Virus record (IMG/VR): IMGVR_UViG_3300044634_000076
Coordinates: 1 to 49,631 of that record
Source: a virus
Direction: 5' to 3' (one strand)
DNA: 49,631 bases
Shown: positions 14,754 to 24,540 of the stretch, piece after piece
Layout of the letters: each line of letters starts with the position of its first letter
Position numbering within the stretch: the stretch's first letter is position 1
Notes under the pieces: model-generated
Told to the model about the DNA's origin: nothing
The model's database searches: none
Seen by the model: only the letters and a program-made list of their open reading frames with translations
Made by a program: the position numbers and the translations under genes

Positions 14754-17700
14754 TAGTCTAACTCCCCTGTGCCGCCTCGGGCTTTATCAAGTTCTTTTTC
14801 CATGCGAATTTGCAAGTCTTCAAGTTGCTTGTCTAAGGCTTCGTAATCAGGATACCCTCTACGATCTTCCTCACGTTTTGCTTTGCGCATTGCATCTTTA
14901 AACTCACGTTCAACACGCTTTGAGACAATATCTTGAACAGCTTCAGATTCAATAACGTCGTAGTCATACATTTTTAATCCAAATGTTCTGGCTATAGCAA
15001 GATTGCTGACAGGTGCACCTGTAATGCCTGTTTTCTCATCCAGTATATCGTTTACTGCCTTGAGTTGGGTAGAACTAATTGCTGGTGGAGTCACGATGTC
15101 GTACGCAAACTTGGCGGCGTTTTTAAATTTCTGCCATTCAGTATCCGTTGGTTGGTTCAGAGATTTACCTGTGTAAGGGTTTACACCTACTACTAATCCT
15201 GCGATAGCCGAGACTATTGGGCCGCTTGGCGTGATTGCTCCGGGAATCCAAGACTGACCCATAAAGCCATTTGGCAAACCCTTAGCGGCGGAAGCCATTG
15301 GAACGTAATCACCCAGACGGTAATACACAGGGTTGTTCTCGTCGCCCATAAACGGGATGCGGATATGCATGTAAGGGCCAATGCCAAACATGCGTTCACG
15401 GATTTCTTTCGGGCCACGCTTGCGAGTTTCTTCGTCATCGTCGCCTGCCGCAGAAGCCATGGCTACATCAATCAGGTAGTAAGCCGCTAAGACGTTAGCG
15501 ATCTTCCAAGGCTGGTGCAACGCGATACGCCCCATAACAGGGGCAATGGCATACGTCCATGACACGAACGGCAAGAACGACTGACGTGCGATACGGACTG
15601 CTTTGGAGTCGATGTCGTAGTCAAGGAATGCCTTACGTGCAAAGGTACCCGCGTCGTTAAAGTTCTCTGTAGTGGGGGTCTTCTCGCCACTCCGCTCTTG
15701 CAATTCGCCGACCTTCTTCATGAACGCGGCTAAACGGAATACGTTATCTTCGGCGGCATACAGTTCGGACGCGATGCTGTCTAACTTATTTCCTGCTTTG
15801 GCTGCAAGTGCAACGCCCATCTGCGCTTTAGATTTCTCGTACCCAGTAAACATCTTTAGACGTTGCATCAGCGACGTGTCTGTTGGCTGTGCAAGGTTCT
15901 CGTTCCATGCTTTGTAGATGGCTTCTTTGACCTCAGCACTTGAGTAGTCGCCAAGCATCGCACCGGAGTTCATGAACTGCGACATGATTGCAAGTTCACT
16001 TGGCGTCAGAGACTTAGCGTTTAACTCGTATTTGGTAAACAGCTTCGCTGCAGAAGCAATCGTGCTAACAGGGATGTCGTGCATCATCGCCAAAGTGACG
16101 TTAGAGGCAATGTTAGTAATGTGCGTGCCGGGGTTGTAGACGGTCTTGGACTTCTTAAACCAGCGCATAGAAGCGTTGTAAGCACGGAACGAGACCAATG
16201 GCTTGCGGTCAGCCATGTCGGTCATTGCGCTCCACACGGGGCCGGGCAAATACTTGCCTGCTAACGCGCCATAGGCTTCTACATTAGGGATAAGAACCCA
16301 TGTGTTGGAGTTGCGGTATAGGTCAGCAATCTGGGGCGTCTTGGCCTCATCCTTGGAAACGCTTAGCACTTGGTTAGGGTTGGGTGCCCGACCAAAGATT
16401 TTCTTAACGGCCTCTAGCGAATCAAACGAAACGCTTAGCTCTGTTGGCTTGCCGTCTTCATAACCCAGCGTAGACGCGGCTTTAGAGAAGTTGCGTGACG
16501 CATAGTTATTAGCCAGTGCGGCCATGGTGTTACGCATAGCGTTAGCAAGTTCAGTGACTTTCTTTTCAAGGATCGCTTGTTGAGCCGTCATGTTAGATGT
16601 GAACTTATAGCCCTCACCCTTCTTGCCGGAGATACGCCACTGACGTGAAGGATCAACAGTAAAGCCTACGGGATTACCCGTAGTTTCGTAACCCTTGATA
16701 GACATATACCCTTGCGGGACTTGGGGGCCAGCAGGGTCTTTGATGTTGGGGCCAAACACTTGGTAGAAGGGGCCTGTGATGTCAACATCACCGTTTTTAT
16801 CTACGCCCATCCAGTGCTGAAAACCTTCGATGGTTTCTTCAAAGCGATGCTGCAGACCAATGATCTCACTTAGCTTACGTGCACCGAATGTGTGGCTTGC
16901 AACTTGGTTTGTGTTACCTGCAAACAGCAAGGACTCAGAAAATTTAGTGTTCTCAAAGTATGCGCGGTCTTTAGCTGGAAGCTCAGAGATGTACATCGCC
17001 ATGCTCTTTTCAATAGAGTCGGCAATCTCTTTGACCTTTGCGACATCTGGGAATTTATCCAGTGCTTTTTTATCTCCATCAAGGTAGTCAAAGATTGCCT
17101 TTGCTTCTTCTGCGCTACGTGACTCAACGAAGTTGGCCAACTGCTCCATACGTTGGTAGCCGGTGTTCTTGTCAACCTTGTACTTCTCCATGAGCTTGCT
17201 AGTGAAATCATTTACACCGAAGCGTGAGTTGATATAGGTGATGTAACGCTCGGCAGTTGGAAAATCTTTGCGAATTTTGTCTGCTAACTTGCTAGATAAG
17301 TCGCCTACTTTTTGAGCACCACGTTGCCAGCCAACTAAGTCAAAAAACAACTTTGTGCTTAACGCTGCAGGAGCAATCTTTTTGTTGTAAACAACATAGT
17401 CTTGGGCATTAACTTTTCCTTGCGGAGTGCCAGTGCTTTCTACAGCGGCTTCGAGGATGTTGCCCGTAGCTTCACCTTTCTTGGCAGCGCCAGCAGCTTC
17501 GAGGAGCTTAAACGTGTTACCAATTACATCTGCAGCAACAGATGGGCGAACACCGACTAACCGCTGAACAGTAGTCAGGATGGTTTGCCAGACGTTTTTA
17601 GCCGCATCATAGAAAGACTTGGGAGCCTCAGTGCTGTCCATGGCTTCTAGTGCACGACGGAAATCATTAAGCGTGTTGCTGTATGAAACTAATTCCAAAA

Positions 17701-20700
17701 CGGCGTCGAGTTCTTTATTGTCCTTCATCAGTGCTTTGAGCACATCTTGAACACGTTTAGCGTCAGGGCTCAATTCACCTTTAAAGTTAACGACGCGCTT
17801 AAGCGCCGCCTTCAATGCACGGACTTCTGGTGCATTAGGATTTTGATAAACATACCACTGCAGTGCACCATGCAACGACTCGTGCAATGTGACCGCCGCA
17901 GACGCGTCTCGTTGGATATAGACTGTATTGGTTTTTGGGTCATAGTAAGGTTTACCCTTAGATATGAACTCAAGATTTGGTGCGGTGTCGCTGTCGTACA
18001 AAGACTGAAATACACCCTTTGCGATTGTACGTTCAAACGGCGTGCCATGAGTCTGAATGTAATTCAGCAAACCAAGAATGCCAGTAGAAGATTCCCCCTT
18101 GCCAAACTTGGCATAACCCAAAGCGGCTTTTTCTAGCGGGGTTTGAGTCTCACCTGCGGCAGTAGATTCTTTAGAACCACGAATCGGTGTTTGCCGAACA
18201 AAAGCTGCGTCAGACTCGCCTTGGAACATATTGTCCTTGGCGGCTCTCCAACCTTGTGACAGCATGGTATCCATCTTCAGAAATGCCTGTGCTACACCAC
18301 CGTCACCCTCTTGGCCGAAGTCTTCGTTCATACCTTCATCAGTTGTCTGAGTATGCAACTTCTGTTGCACCATATCTTTGACAAGCTTGACAATAGCTTC
18401 AACATCTTTTGCGTTGCCGTTAACTGCTTTACCCAAACCAGCAAGGGCGGCACGAGTCTCTCTTAGTTGTTCTAGTGTTGTCTCAACGCGTTGGCCAGTT
18501 TTGGCCTTTATTTGTCCACGTTGTTGCGCAGGGGTTTGGCTAGCCAGTTTGGTAGGCTTGTAAATTGTTTCGCCGTTCTCGCCTTTAATTGCGCGTTCGG
18601 TAGGGATGCCGCGAAGCATATTGCCACCAGCATTACTAAACTTGTAATACGCTTTTGCAAACGCACGCACAGCGTCAGCAATCTGTTGTTCTCTGTCACT
18701 AATGCCTTCGACAGTCGCAGAAGGGTTCAGCAACGCGTCACGGATGTTTCGTAAGGCGCTAACAGTTAAAGATGTTTTGCCGGGTACGGCCTTCTTATCA
18801 ACGCCTTCTACACCAGCTTGCAACGGATTGTTTGTAACATTAGTCCGATTCGCAGTCTGAAGTGCCGCGGTCAAGCCCATTTCGTCTTGCTTTTTCTGTT
18901 CCGCGGTTTGTCGGTCAGCAACGCGATTAGCGGCTTGCTGCTCTTTGGCAGTCAAAGCCCCAGTAATTTTTCTACGTTCTGCAGACAACTGCATACCGGC
19001 ACTACGTAGAGCGCTTTCGCGGTCTTGGTAGTTAGCTATCTCTCGTGCACGACGGGTTCTGCCATCGTAGGTTTCCTGTGCCTTATTCCAAGCATTAGCT
19101 TGTTCTTGGCTAAGCGTTACCTCGGTATCGTTAATCTTTACGACTGATCCAACGGTGATGGGTGCTTTTTGTTTTTTCGTTTTTGTTTGCTGGGCTTGAG
19201 TGGTTTTAGTGCCATCTTGAATAACAGGAGTAGTTACGGGAGTAGTTACGGGCGTAGAAGAAACGCCCTCCGCGGCGGGCGCGGAGGGCAAAGGGGTGGC
19301 TTTAGCTTCACCACCCAAAGGAGCAACGGCAATAGGACGCTCTGAAAGTTGGCTTGTAGGCCCAGTGAGTGACTCTTGGGGGCCCGGTCTGTCCAAACGC
19401 ATATTACTGAACGGAGCGGAACGTGGTGGCACAAGGGATGTGCGAGCAATGGGTTGAACTTCTGCAGGCGTGATGGGTTGCATCACATCTGGGTTCATGA
19501 TTCGGTCAAAGTCTGTCTTTGTTCCAACACCTTGTTGGGCATCAAACATGGCTTGTACTGCGGTACCAAGTTGCATTGCTTGCGCAAGCGGAGCCTCTTG
19601 TTGGTTGGCTTCTGCCTCTAGATCGCTGACAAGGCCACGGGCTTGGTCGCCTACATCTTGAATGTTCAGCAACTGGTCGCCGCGCTTACCAACAAAGTTT
19701 TGCCAACTTTTACCAACTTCCTTAACGGCTTCTAGACCTTGTTCTTTGCGTGCTAGCAAATCTTGGTATTGCCCGCCGACGTCTTGCGCGGCCATGAACG
19801 AAGACAAACGTTTCGATGCATCGGCCTCAGACATTGGACGCCCAGCAGCCATCCGTTTGTCAAACTCAGCTTGCGTATCTACTTCAGAAAGTTTACGCCC
19901 ATCAACATCTGCCTGTGTTTGTGTCAGGTCTTTAGGTGCTTCTTCAAGAGATTTTAAGGCGGCGTTACGTTGTTCTTCAAGAGATAACTGCTCTGTAAAC
20001 CATGCACCAACGTTTGTCTCAGGAACATTTTGTCTGCGGGCTTCCTTCATCACAGCTTCAAACGCCTGTGCGCGGATTTCAGGAGGAGCGTCTTCGCCCA
20101 ACGCGGCCTTTAAAGATTCTGCTCGTCGAGCACGCGACGCATGACCACCCAGTGCAAATGGGCCAAGCAACATTGTCAGACCCGCACCGCCTAACGCTGA
20201 CTGCCGTGCAATCTCATAGGGGTTTTCGTCTCCTGCCGCGCCGTAGGCGCGTTCAACCGCGTATGTGCCTAAATCTTGAGCAACCTCAGTACTGGGCTGC
20301 ACTAGCATGTTGATACCCATGCTTTTTGCAAAAGGCTTCAGGACACTGGTATCAGTCATCCTTGCCGCAACGCCAGCCGTAGTGCGTTCACCCATGCCCA
20401 ACAATGGGGACAATCCTTTAATAGCGCGACCGCCAACGAATGTAGCGGCACCTTCACCAACACCTTGAATTAGACCAACACGGCGAGCAGCCTCTGTTGC
20501 TGCTTGAGGATCACCAGTTTGCTCTAATACTTTGTCGTAAGTTCCTTGCGCAGACGATGTGCCGAACAATAACGCCGCCGCCGCGGGGGCAACGACTTGC
20601 CCACCGGGAACAAAAGCTAAAGGTAAGGTAGCTGCAACAGGAGCCAACCCACGAGCACCTGTAGTAAGTGCCTCGCTGACAAGCCCCCGACTACGGTTAT

Positions 20701-21004
20701 CGGGAATATATGCAGGAGCACGGGCTTCTGCCGCTTGCGACATTTCACGACCATACGCGGGAGCAACGCCAGTGTATTCAAGCCCTTGGCCGACCATCTT
20801 GGGCAGATCGACTACTGCACCGCCCATAGCCTGACGACCCATCTCCGCTAGCGTACCACGAGGTTTAAAGCCTAAGTAGCTTGCCGTAGACTCAAAACTC
20901 TTGCCAACGCGCCCTGCGTAGTCTCGGATTAACTCGTCGTCAGACAGGTCACGCATGGAGGACGGCACTGCCGCCCGCAAGTCTTCAAGGTTATAAATCG
21001 GCAT
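14753..21004 (-). CDS. Giant internal virion (ejection) protein with HExxH motif, polyvalent type
   Basis: This is a 2083-residue protein. Ala/Gly-rich hydrophobic segments lie near residues 115-150 and 265-290. A long disordered, Gln/Thr/Pro-rich middle spans about 520-700. A zinc-metallopeptidase motif HESLH occurs near residue 1041 (17870-17884) after YIQRDASAAVT. The C-terminal region, including RQSFLPFVSWTYAIAPV, resembles a 'large polyvalent protein-associated' domain (LPD38 by memory). By position and size order it corresponds to T7 gp16, the protein ejected into the cell with the DNA. The peptidase could open the envelope or attack host proteins; this is inference. The start follows GGAG closely. 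Confidence 0.8.
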   Translation of the reverse strand: MPIYNLEDLRAAVPSSMRDLSDDELIRDYAGRVGKSFESTASYLGFKPRGTLAEMGRQAMGGAVVDLPKMVGQGLEYTGVAPAYGREMSQAAEARAPAYIPDNRSRGLVSEALTTGARGLAPVAATLPLAFVPGGQVVAPAAAALLFGTSSAQGTYDKVLEQTGDPQAATEAARRVGLIQGVGEGAATFVGGRAIKGLSPLLGMGERTTAGVAARMTDTSVLKPFAKSMGINMLVQPSTEVAQDLGTYAVERAYGAAGDENPYEIARQSALGGAGLTMLLGPFALGGHASRARRAESLKAALGEDAPPEIRAQAFEAVMKEARRQNVPETNVGAWFTEQLSLEEQRNAALKSLEEAPKDLTQTQADVDGRKLSEVDTQAEFDKRMAAGRPMSEADASKRLSSFMAAQDVGGQYQDLLARKEQGLEAVKEVGKSWQNFVGKRGDQLLNIQDVGDQARGLVSDLEAEANQQEAPLAQAMQLGTAVQAMFDAQQGVGTKTDFDRIMNPDVMQPITPAEVQPIARTSLVPPRSAPFSNMRLDRPGPQESLTGPTSQLSERPIAVAPLGGEAKATPLPSAPAAEGVSSTPVTTPVTTPVIQDGTKTTQAQQTKTKKQKAPITVGSVVKINDTEVTLSQEQANAWNKAQETYDGRTRRAREIANYQDRESALRSAGMQLSAERRKITGALTAKEQQAANRVADRQTAEQKKQDEMGLTAALQTANRTNVTNNPLQAGVEGVDKKAVPGKTSLTVSALRNIRDALLNPSATVEGISDREQQIADAVRAFAKAYYKFSNAGGNMLRGIPTERAIKGENGETIYKPTKLASQTPAQQRGQIKAKTGQRVETTLEQLRETRAALAGLGKAVNGNAKDVEAIVKLVKDMVQQKLHTQTTDEGMNEDFGQEGDGGVAQAFLKMDTMLSQGWRAAKDNMFQGESDAAFVRQTPIRGSKESTAAGETQTPLEKAALGYAKFGKGESSTGILGLLNYIQTHGTPFERTIAKGVFQSLYDSDTAPNLEFISKGKPYYDPKTNTVYIQRDASAAVTLHESLHGALQWYVYQNPNAPEVRALKAALKRVVNFKGELSPDAKRVQDVLKALMKDNKELDAVLELVSYSNTLNDFRRALEAMDSTEAPKSFYDAAKNVWQTILTTVQRLVGVRPSVAADVIGNTFKLLEAAGAAKKGEATGNILEAAVESTGTPQGKVNAQDYVVYNKKIAPAALSTKLFFDLVGWQRGAQKVGDLSSKLADKIRKDFPTAERYITYINSRFGVNDFTSKLMEKYKVDKNTGYQRMEQLANFVESRSAEEAKAIFDYLDGDKKALDKFPDVAKVKEIADSIEKSMAMYISELPAKDRAYFENTKFSESLLFAGNTNQVASHTFGARKLSEIIGLQHRFEETIEGFQHWMGVDKNGDVDITGPFYQVFGPNIKDPAGPQVPQGYMSIKGYETTGNPVGFTVDPSRQWRISGKKGEGYKFTSNMTAQQAILEKKVTELANAMRNTMAALANNYASRNFSKAASTLGYEDGKPTELSVSFDSLEAVKKIFGRAPNPNQVLSVSKDEAKTPQIADLYRNSNTWVLIPNVEAYGALAGKYLPGPVWSAMTDMADRKPLVSFRAYNASMRWFKKSKTVYNPGTHITNIASNVTLAMMHDIPVSTIASAAKLFTKYELNAKSLTPSELAIMSQFMNSGAMLGDYSSAEVKEAIYKAWNENLAQPTDTSLMQRLKMFTGYEKSKAQMGVALAAKAGNKLDSIASELYAAEDNVFRLAAFMKKVGELQERSGEKTPTTENFNDAGTFARKAFLDYDIDSKAVRIARQSFLPFVSWTYAIAPVMGRIALHQPWKIANVLAAYYLIDVAMASAAGDDDEETRKRGPKEIRERMFGIGPYMHIRIPFMGDENNPVYYRLGDYVPMASAAKGLPNGFMGQSWIPGAITPSGPIVSAIAGLVVGVNPYTGKSLNQPTDTEWQKFKNAAKFAYDIVTPPAISSTQLKAVNDILDEKTGITGAPVSNLAIARTFGLKMYDYDVIESEAVQDIVSKRVEREFKDAMRKAKREEDRRGYPDYEALDKQLEDLQIRMEKELDKARGGTGELD

Positions 21005-21016
21005 TGTCGCTCCAGA

Positions 21017-22726
21017 TTATCGACGTGGCAGTAAGTCATCATACCAAGGTCTCTCTAACCCTGTATTACCGCCTAAGAACTGATAGCCTAATTTGTTTAA
21101 TTCACTGATGGACATAACTCTTGTTGTGCCGTCTGGCATTTCAACGCTGTAGCCCGAGTTACCAGCACGACCTAGAAGTTTTGTATTACCTGTGTTTAAT
21201 GCAGGGGCAGAAGAAGTTTTAGTTAGCCCTTGCTTTGTTGGAGCAGGGGCGGCAGGAGCATCTCGATCTGCGGCGTAGGCGTCACCGCCCAAGGTAACAC
21301 CACCAGACGATTGCGCCGCACGTTCCCGCACAGTGCGAAGAAGGTGGCTAACGCCCATCTGTTCGGCCATAGCGTCTTTTTCACCACCAGACAAACGGGC
21401 GTTGCGGGGCGCAGCCAGCCACTCGTTATAGGCTTTAAGTTGTTCTTTTTCTACTTCATCCATAGCTCTAGGAGCTTTGCCTTCAGGAGAAACACGAAGT
21501 TGAGCGCCGGGTTTTGCAACCAGCATGTTGTACTGTTTCTCAAGAGCTCTGCCTTTGGGGCCGTTCTGTTCAGCTTCTGTAAGCGCTGCAAAGTCTGTCA
21601 TCAGCTTTTTAGCTTCTTTGGTGCTTGCTGCGGTTTCGTCCAAATCTTTTATTTGTCTATTGACTAAATTACCACGAATTGCATTGAGCCCAGACGTAGA
21701 CGCAGAAGCAGCAGAAGCGGCTTTAGATGCAGCAATGGCTGCTTCTGTTTTGCCAAGGTTAAGCATCCAAGAACCAATGGTCTCAGGTTCGGTAGCTTGT
21801 CTGTTTAGGTACTCCACAGCCTGTGCGTCGTTCTTAAACGTCTGAGTTCCTGTAATTTTCTTAGTAGCCTTGTCAATAAAATTTAAAGTAACCGCGCCGC
21901 CTTTACCGGGCACAATGGCCAAATCAGTTTTGTCGTCAAAGTCGGGATCAGAGTTGTAGAGCGAGCCAAGCTGAGTAAGGTTTTTGCCTTGCAGCTTTTT
22001 CTTAATCCCGTTTTTAAAGCTGTCCATCTCAGCGTTTTCAATACCAAGACGTGTAGTTACAGTGTCTTGCCACTGCTTGGGGGTAAATTTAAACTGTTTA
22101 AATGCAGCTTCTTTTAGTTCTGCTATTGGAGCGTCAGGACGTTCGGCAGCAAAATTAGCAAAGTTAGTAGCTTGCGCTGCCTCTGCTTCAATACGTGTAA
22201 GACCTTTAAGTTGAATACCCTTAAGATCGCGTTCTTGAGCTTGACCGGCAAGAGCACCTTCTAGTTGCTGTTTTTGAAGTGGGTATAGTTCGTCTTGTTG
22301 TTTTGCTATTTGAAGTTCTCGGCGCATACGTTGCGCAGCAACAGGATCGCGTTCGGCAAGAATATTTGCAGCAGCGCCGTAACGAACAGCTTCTAGTTCG
22401 TTTTGAGTAGGCATCCGGTCAAAACTTTGTTGACCAACTTGATAACGATTTAAACCAATACGTTGGCCTTCTACTGGCATTTGCGGAGCGTAAGAAACTT
22501 GTTCTTGAGGTGTTAACCCAAAAACTTCAGCGTCTTGCGCTGCCATTGCTTGAGCTTCGGCGCGTGCTCGCCCTAGTTCATCTGGCGTTGCTTGACGTTG
22601 TTCAACTTCTTGCGCTGTCAACCCCATAGCTGCTTTTATACGTTCGCGTTGTTCGTTCTCATCACGCATCCTAAGACCGCGCTCAACTGCTTGTGCTCCA
22701 ACTTGGAATCCTGATGCGAAACCCAT
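21017..22726 (-). CDS. Internal virion protein, gp15-like, 569 aa
   Basis: The N-terminus MGFASGFQVGAQAVERGLRM and a long helical, Gln/Ala/Arg-rich body (residues 20-200) match the second internal virion protein of podovirus-like phages. The rest alternates coiled coil and low-complexity Ala/Ser runs. It sits between the 316- and 2083-residue proteins with gaps of 1 and 12 bases, the order of T7 gp14-gp15-gp16. A GGAGG ribosome site is present. Homology to T7 gp15 is not visible at sequence level; the role is by context. Confidence 0.7.
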   Translation of the reverse strand: MGFASGFQVGAQAVERGLRMRDENEQRERIKAAMGLTAQEVEQRQATPDELGRARAEAQAMAAQDAEVFGLTPQEQVSYAPQMPVEGQRIGLNRYQVGQQSFDRMPTQNELEAVRYGAAANILAERDPVAAQRMRRELQIAKQQDELYPLQKQQLEGALAGQAQERDLKGIQLKGLTRIEAEAAQATNFANFAAERPDAPIAELKEAAFKQFKFTPKQWQDTVTTRLGIENAEMDSFKNGIKKKLQGKNLTQLGSLYNSDPDFDDKTDLAIVPGKGGAVTLNFIDKATKKITGTQTFKNDAQAVEYLNRQATEPETIGSWMLNLGKTEAAIAASKAASAASASTSGLNAIRGNLVNRQIKDLDETAASTKEAKKLMTDFAALTEAEQNGPKGRALEKQYNMLVAKPGAQLRVSPEGKAPRAMDEVEKEQLKAYNEWLAAPRNARLSGGEKDAMAEQMGVSHLLRTVRERAAQSSGGVTLGGDAYAADRDAPAAPAPTKQGLTKTSSAPALNTGNTKLLGRAGNSGYSVEMPDGTTRVMSISELNKLGYQFLGGNTGLERPWYDDLLPRR

Positions 22727-22727
22727 A

Positions 22728-23678
22728 TTAAACCTCCACCATTTCGATGCCTAAACCGGCGTAGTTAACAGCGTCGTAGCCGTCAGGCATTGTGACAACC
22801 ATTTCAGGGTAACGAGCTTTTACATCGTCAGCCATCACACCGAGGTAGCGTTTGCCAGAACCGCCAATGTATTCAAACTCATAAAGCGGCAACATCGTGC
22901 GCTCGTCTCGGCCAACTTCCTCAATGTTCTCTTTAAGGCGACGATCAGATTTTGAAAGGCCGTAAGTTGTACCTGCACCTACCAATGCGCCAATAACCTG
23001 ACCTTCAGCATTAAGACCAGTATTAAACTGGCTAGTCTGGTTACTAAGAATATTGCCGTAGGTTTGTCCTGATTGCTGCATACCTTGCTGGTACTGTGAA
23101 CCGGGAGCCATAGATGTATTGACGCCAGCAGAACCTGCAGCATTTGCCCCTTGGTAGGCAGCGGTAGAAGCGCCAGCTAGATTACGGCCAAGACCTGTAA
23201 CGTCAAGACGACGAGCAAATCCGATCTGTTCAGCTTGGTTACGAGCACCTGTCATAGCATTGGCACGATTAGCAGCAAGGCCAAGATTAGATTGGTTAGC
23301 CATTGACATTGCCCGACCAGAGGCAGGGTTTACCCCCATAGAAGCTTGGGCTCGTTGGGAGGCTGCTTGAGTTGTACCAAAGGCTCGGCCAGCGGCTGCG
23401 GCTGCATCGCGAGCTAAAGTTTCTCGGTAGTTCTCGGTATTAAATCGTTCAGCGTCTCGAACAAGCCCCTGCTCTAGCGGCCTAAACGTTTGCTGTTGGT
23501 AGTCGTAATAGTCCTGACCTTGTCGCATCTGTTGCTGCTGAGCGGCCATTTGTTGAGCGGCTACTTGACGAGCAAGTGGAGCCATCTCTGCGTATTGTTG
23601 TTTAGCAAAGTCTAACTGCTCACGCCCAATCTGTTGCATTGGGGTGTAGTCTGGTGCTGGTTGCGATTTTCCGCCCAT
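22728..23678 (-). CDS. Internal virion protein with C-terminal S74 chaperone domain, 316 aa
   Basis: The N-terminal 240 residues are Gln/Ala/Gly-rich (ejection-protein-like, about as hydrophilic as T7 gp14). The C-terminal 73 residues, from SDRRLKENIEEV (Ser244) through LGVMADDV to NYAGL, match the intramolecular chaperone/peptidase S74 domain, which cleaves itself off before its serine after trimer folding. S74 normally ends trimeric fibres, so its presence here is unusual. A start 7 codons upstream is open, but AAGGAG sits 5 bases before the ATG at 23678. The trailing coiled coil of typical S74 domains is absent. Confidence 0.75.
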   Translation of the reverse strand: MGGKSQPAPDYTPMQQIGREQLDFAKQQYAEMAPLARQVAAQQMAAQQQQMRQGQDYYDYQQQTFRPLEQGLVRDAERFNTENYRETLARDAAAAAGRAFGTTQAASQRAQASMGVNPASGRAMSMANQSNLGLAANRANAMTGARNQAEQIGFARRLDVTGLGRNLAGASTAAYQGANAAGSAGVNTSMAPGSQYQQGMQQSGQTYGNILSNQTSQFNTGLNAEGQVIGALVGAGTTYGLSKSDRRLKENIEEVGRDERTMLPLYEFEYIGGSGKRYLGVMADDVKARYPEMVVTMPDGYDAVNYAGLGIEMVEV

Positions 23679-23680
23679 AT

Positions 23681-24097
23681 TTACTCCTTGCGCAGCCATC
23701 GACAGTTGTCGGGCCGCATTACCAAAATCTGCATATCAGCGCCGGGTGCGCCGTCTTTCATTACAAACTCTTCCTCAAACCCAAGATGCTTGTCAAACGC
23801 AATAATCGAGGGTTCATTTGTGGGTACCATGCCGGTCAATCGTTTCAATTTACAGTGGTTAAACGCGTAGTCACAGACGTGATGGAACAACGGCACAAGA
23901 AGTTTTGTGTGTTGAGCAACAGCAATGTGACATGTAGCATTTGATCCATTGTAGTTATTGATGACTACTCCTGCAATAACATCTTCTCCACGAATAACGC
24001 CCAAGGCATAAAAAGAACCCCAACTGGAGTCTTGCCCTGTCTGTTCGGCTACCCAGTTCCCTATACGTTCTTTCTGGTCAAAGACGAGTTCTGCCAT
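23681..24097 (-). CDS. GNAT-family N-acetyltransferase
   Basis: This 138-residue protein has the GNAT layout: a beta-rich centre with IAGVVINNYNG, the acetyl-CoA region in VPLFHHVCDYAFNH, and the C-terminal NEPSIIAFDKHLGFEEEF, which is the classic 'N..a..lyek.GF' element. The substrate is unknown. It lies between tail and ejection genes and is seen there in other phages, possibly modifying host or virion proteins. I chose the ATG at 24097 (MAELVF); no strong ribosome site is visible. It ends 2 bases before the next gene. Confidence 0.8.
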   Translation of the reverse strand: MAELVFDQKERIGNWVAEQTGQDSSWGSFYALGVIRGEDVIAGVVINNYNGSNATCHIAVAQHTKLLVPLFHHVCDYAFNHCKLKRLTGMVPTNEPSIIAFDKHLGFEEEFVMKDGAPGADMQILVMRPDNCRWLRKE

Positions 24098-24111
24098 GTG
24101 CGTATTATGTC

Positions 24112-24540
24112 TTATTGTGGCGGAGTTGGCCATACCACATTGACAGGATATCCCGATTGTGTTGGAACATCGCGCAAAGCTTGGCGGTAAGTCTGCCACT
24201 GGGCGTACAAAGTTTGACCAAGGCGGGTAGGCGCGGACGCGGTGTCAGTCCAGTCAGATTCTTGTAACTTTTGTAGCCGAACAACGCCAATCTTGTAAAT
24301 CAAGTATGTTGTATCAGGCTCCCACGACTTGGTCGTGTAGTTGAATGTGTAGCCGTCGGCGGGAGGCGTACCCTTTTCAGCCGGAGTATCCGCTGCAATA
24401 TTATGATATTGCGTAACAATGCTAACCTCGCCGTAGTACACAGAGCACCCGTCAGGAATGTCATATTCTGTTAAGTCACTTTCGCAGGTACCAGAAACAA
24501 TGTACTGACCACTAGGTTCATAGCAAGCATAAGATTTCAT
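24112..24540 (-). CDS. Tail (fibre) assembly chaperone-like protein, 142 aa
   Basis: The C-terminal half has the signature of phage tail assembly chaperones: LQESDWTDTASAP, WQTYRQALRDVPTQSGYP and a final NVVWPTPPQ. The N-terminal half is beta-rich with a GYTFNY segment. Such proteins are encoded just after the tail protein they help to fold, as here (4-base overlap with the 1250-residue tail gene). The family call is firm, while the exact client is inferred from position. Confidence 0.75.
   Translation of the reverse strand: MKSYACYEPSGQYIVSGTCESDLTEYDIPDGCSVYYGEVSIVTQYHNIAADTPAEKGTPPADGYTFNYTTKSWEPDTTYLIYKIGVVRLQKLQESDWTDTASAPTRLGQTLYAQWQTYRQALRDVPTQSGYPVNVVWPTPPQ

Noticed and set aside
17870-17884. 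HESLH as a chance motif only
   Set aside because: Kept as a real signal, because it lies in a hydrophobic strand-helix context typical of metallopeptidases. Activity is not claimed.
19662-20144. 160-residue plus-strand ORF opposite the giant ejection gene
   Set aside because: Ser/Arg/Cys-rich composition typical of an antisense shadow. The minus-strand gene is continuous through it.
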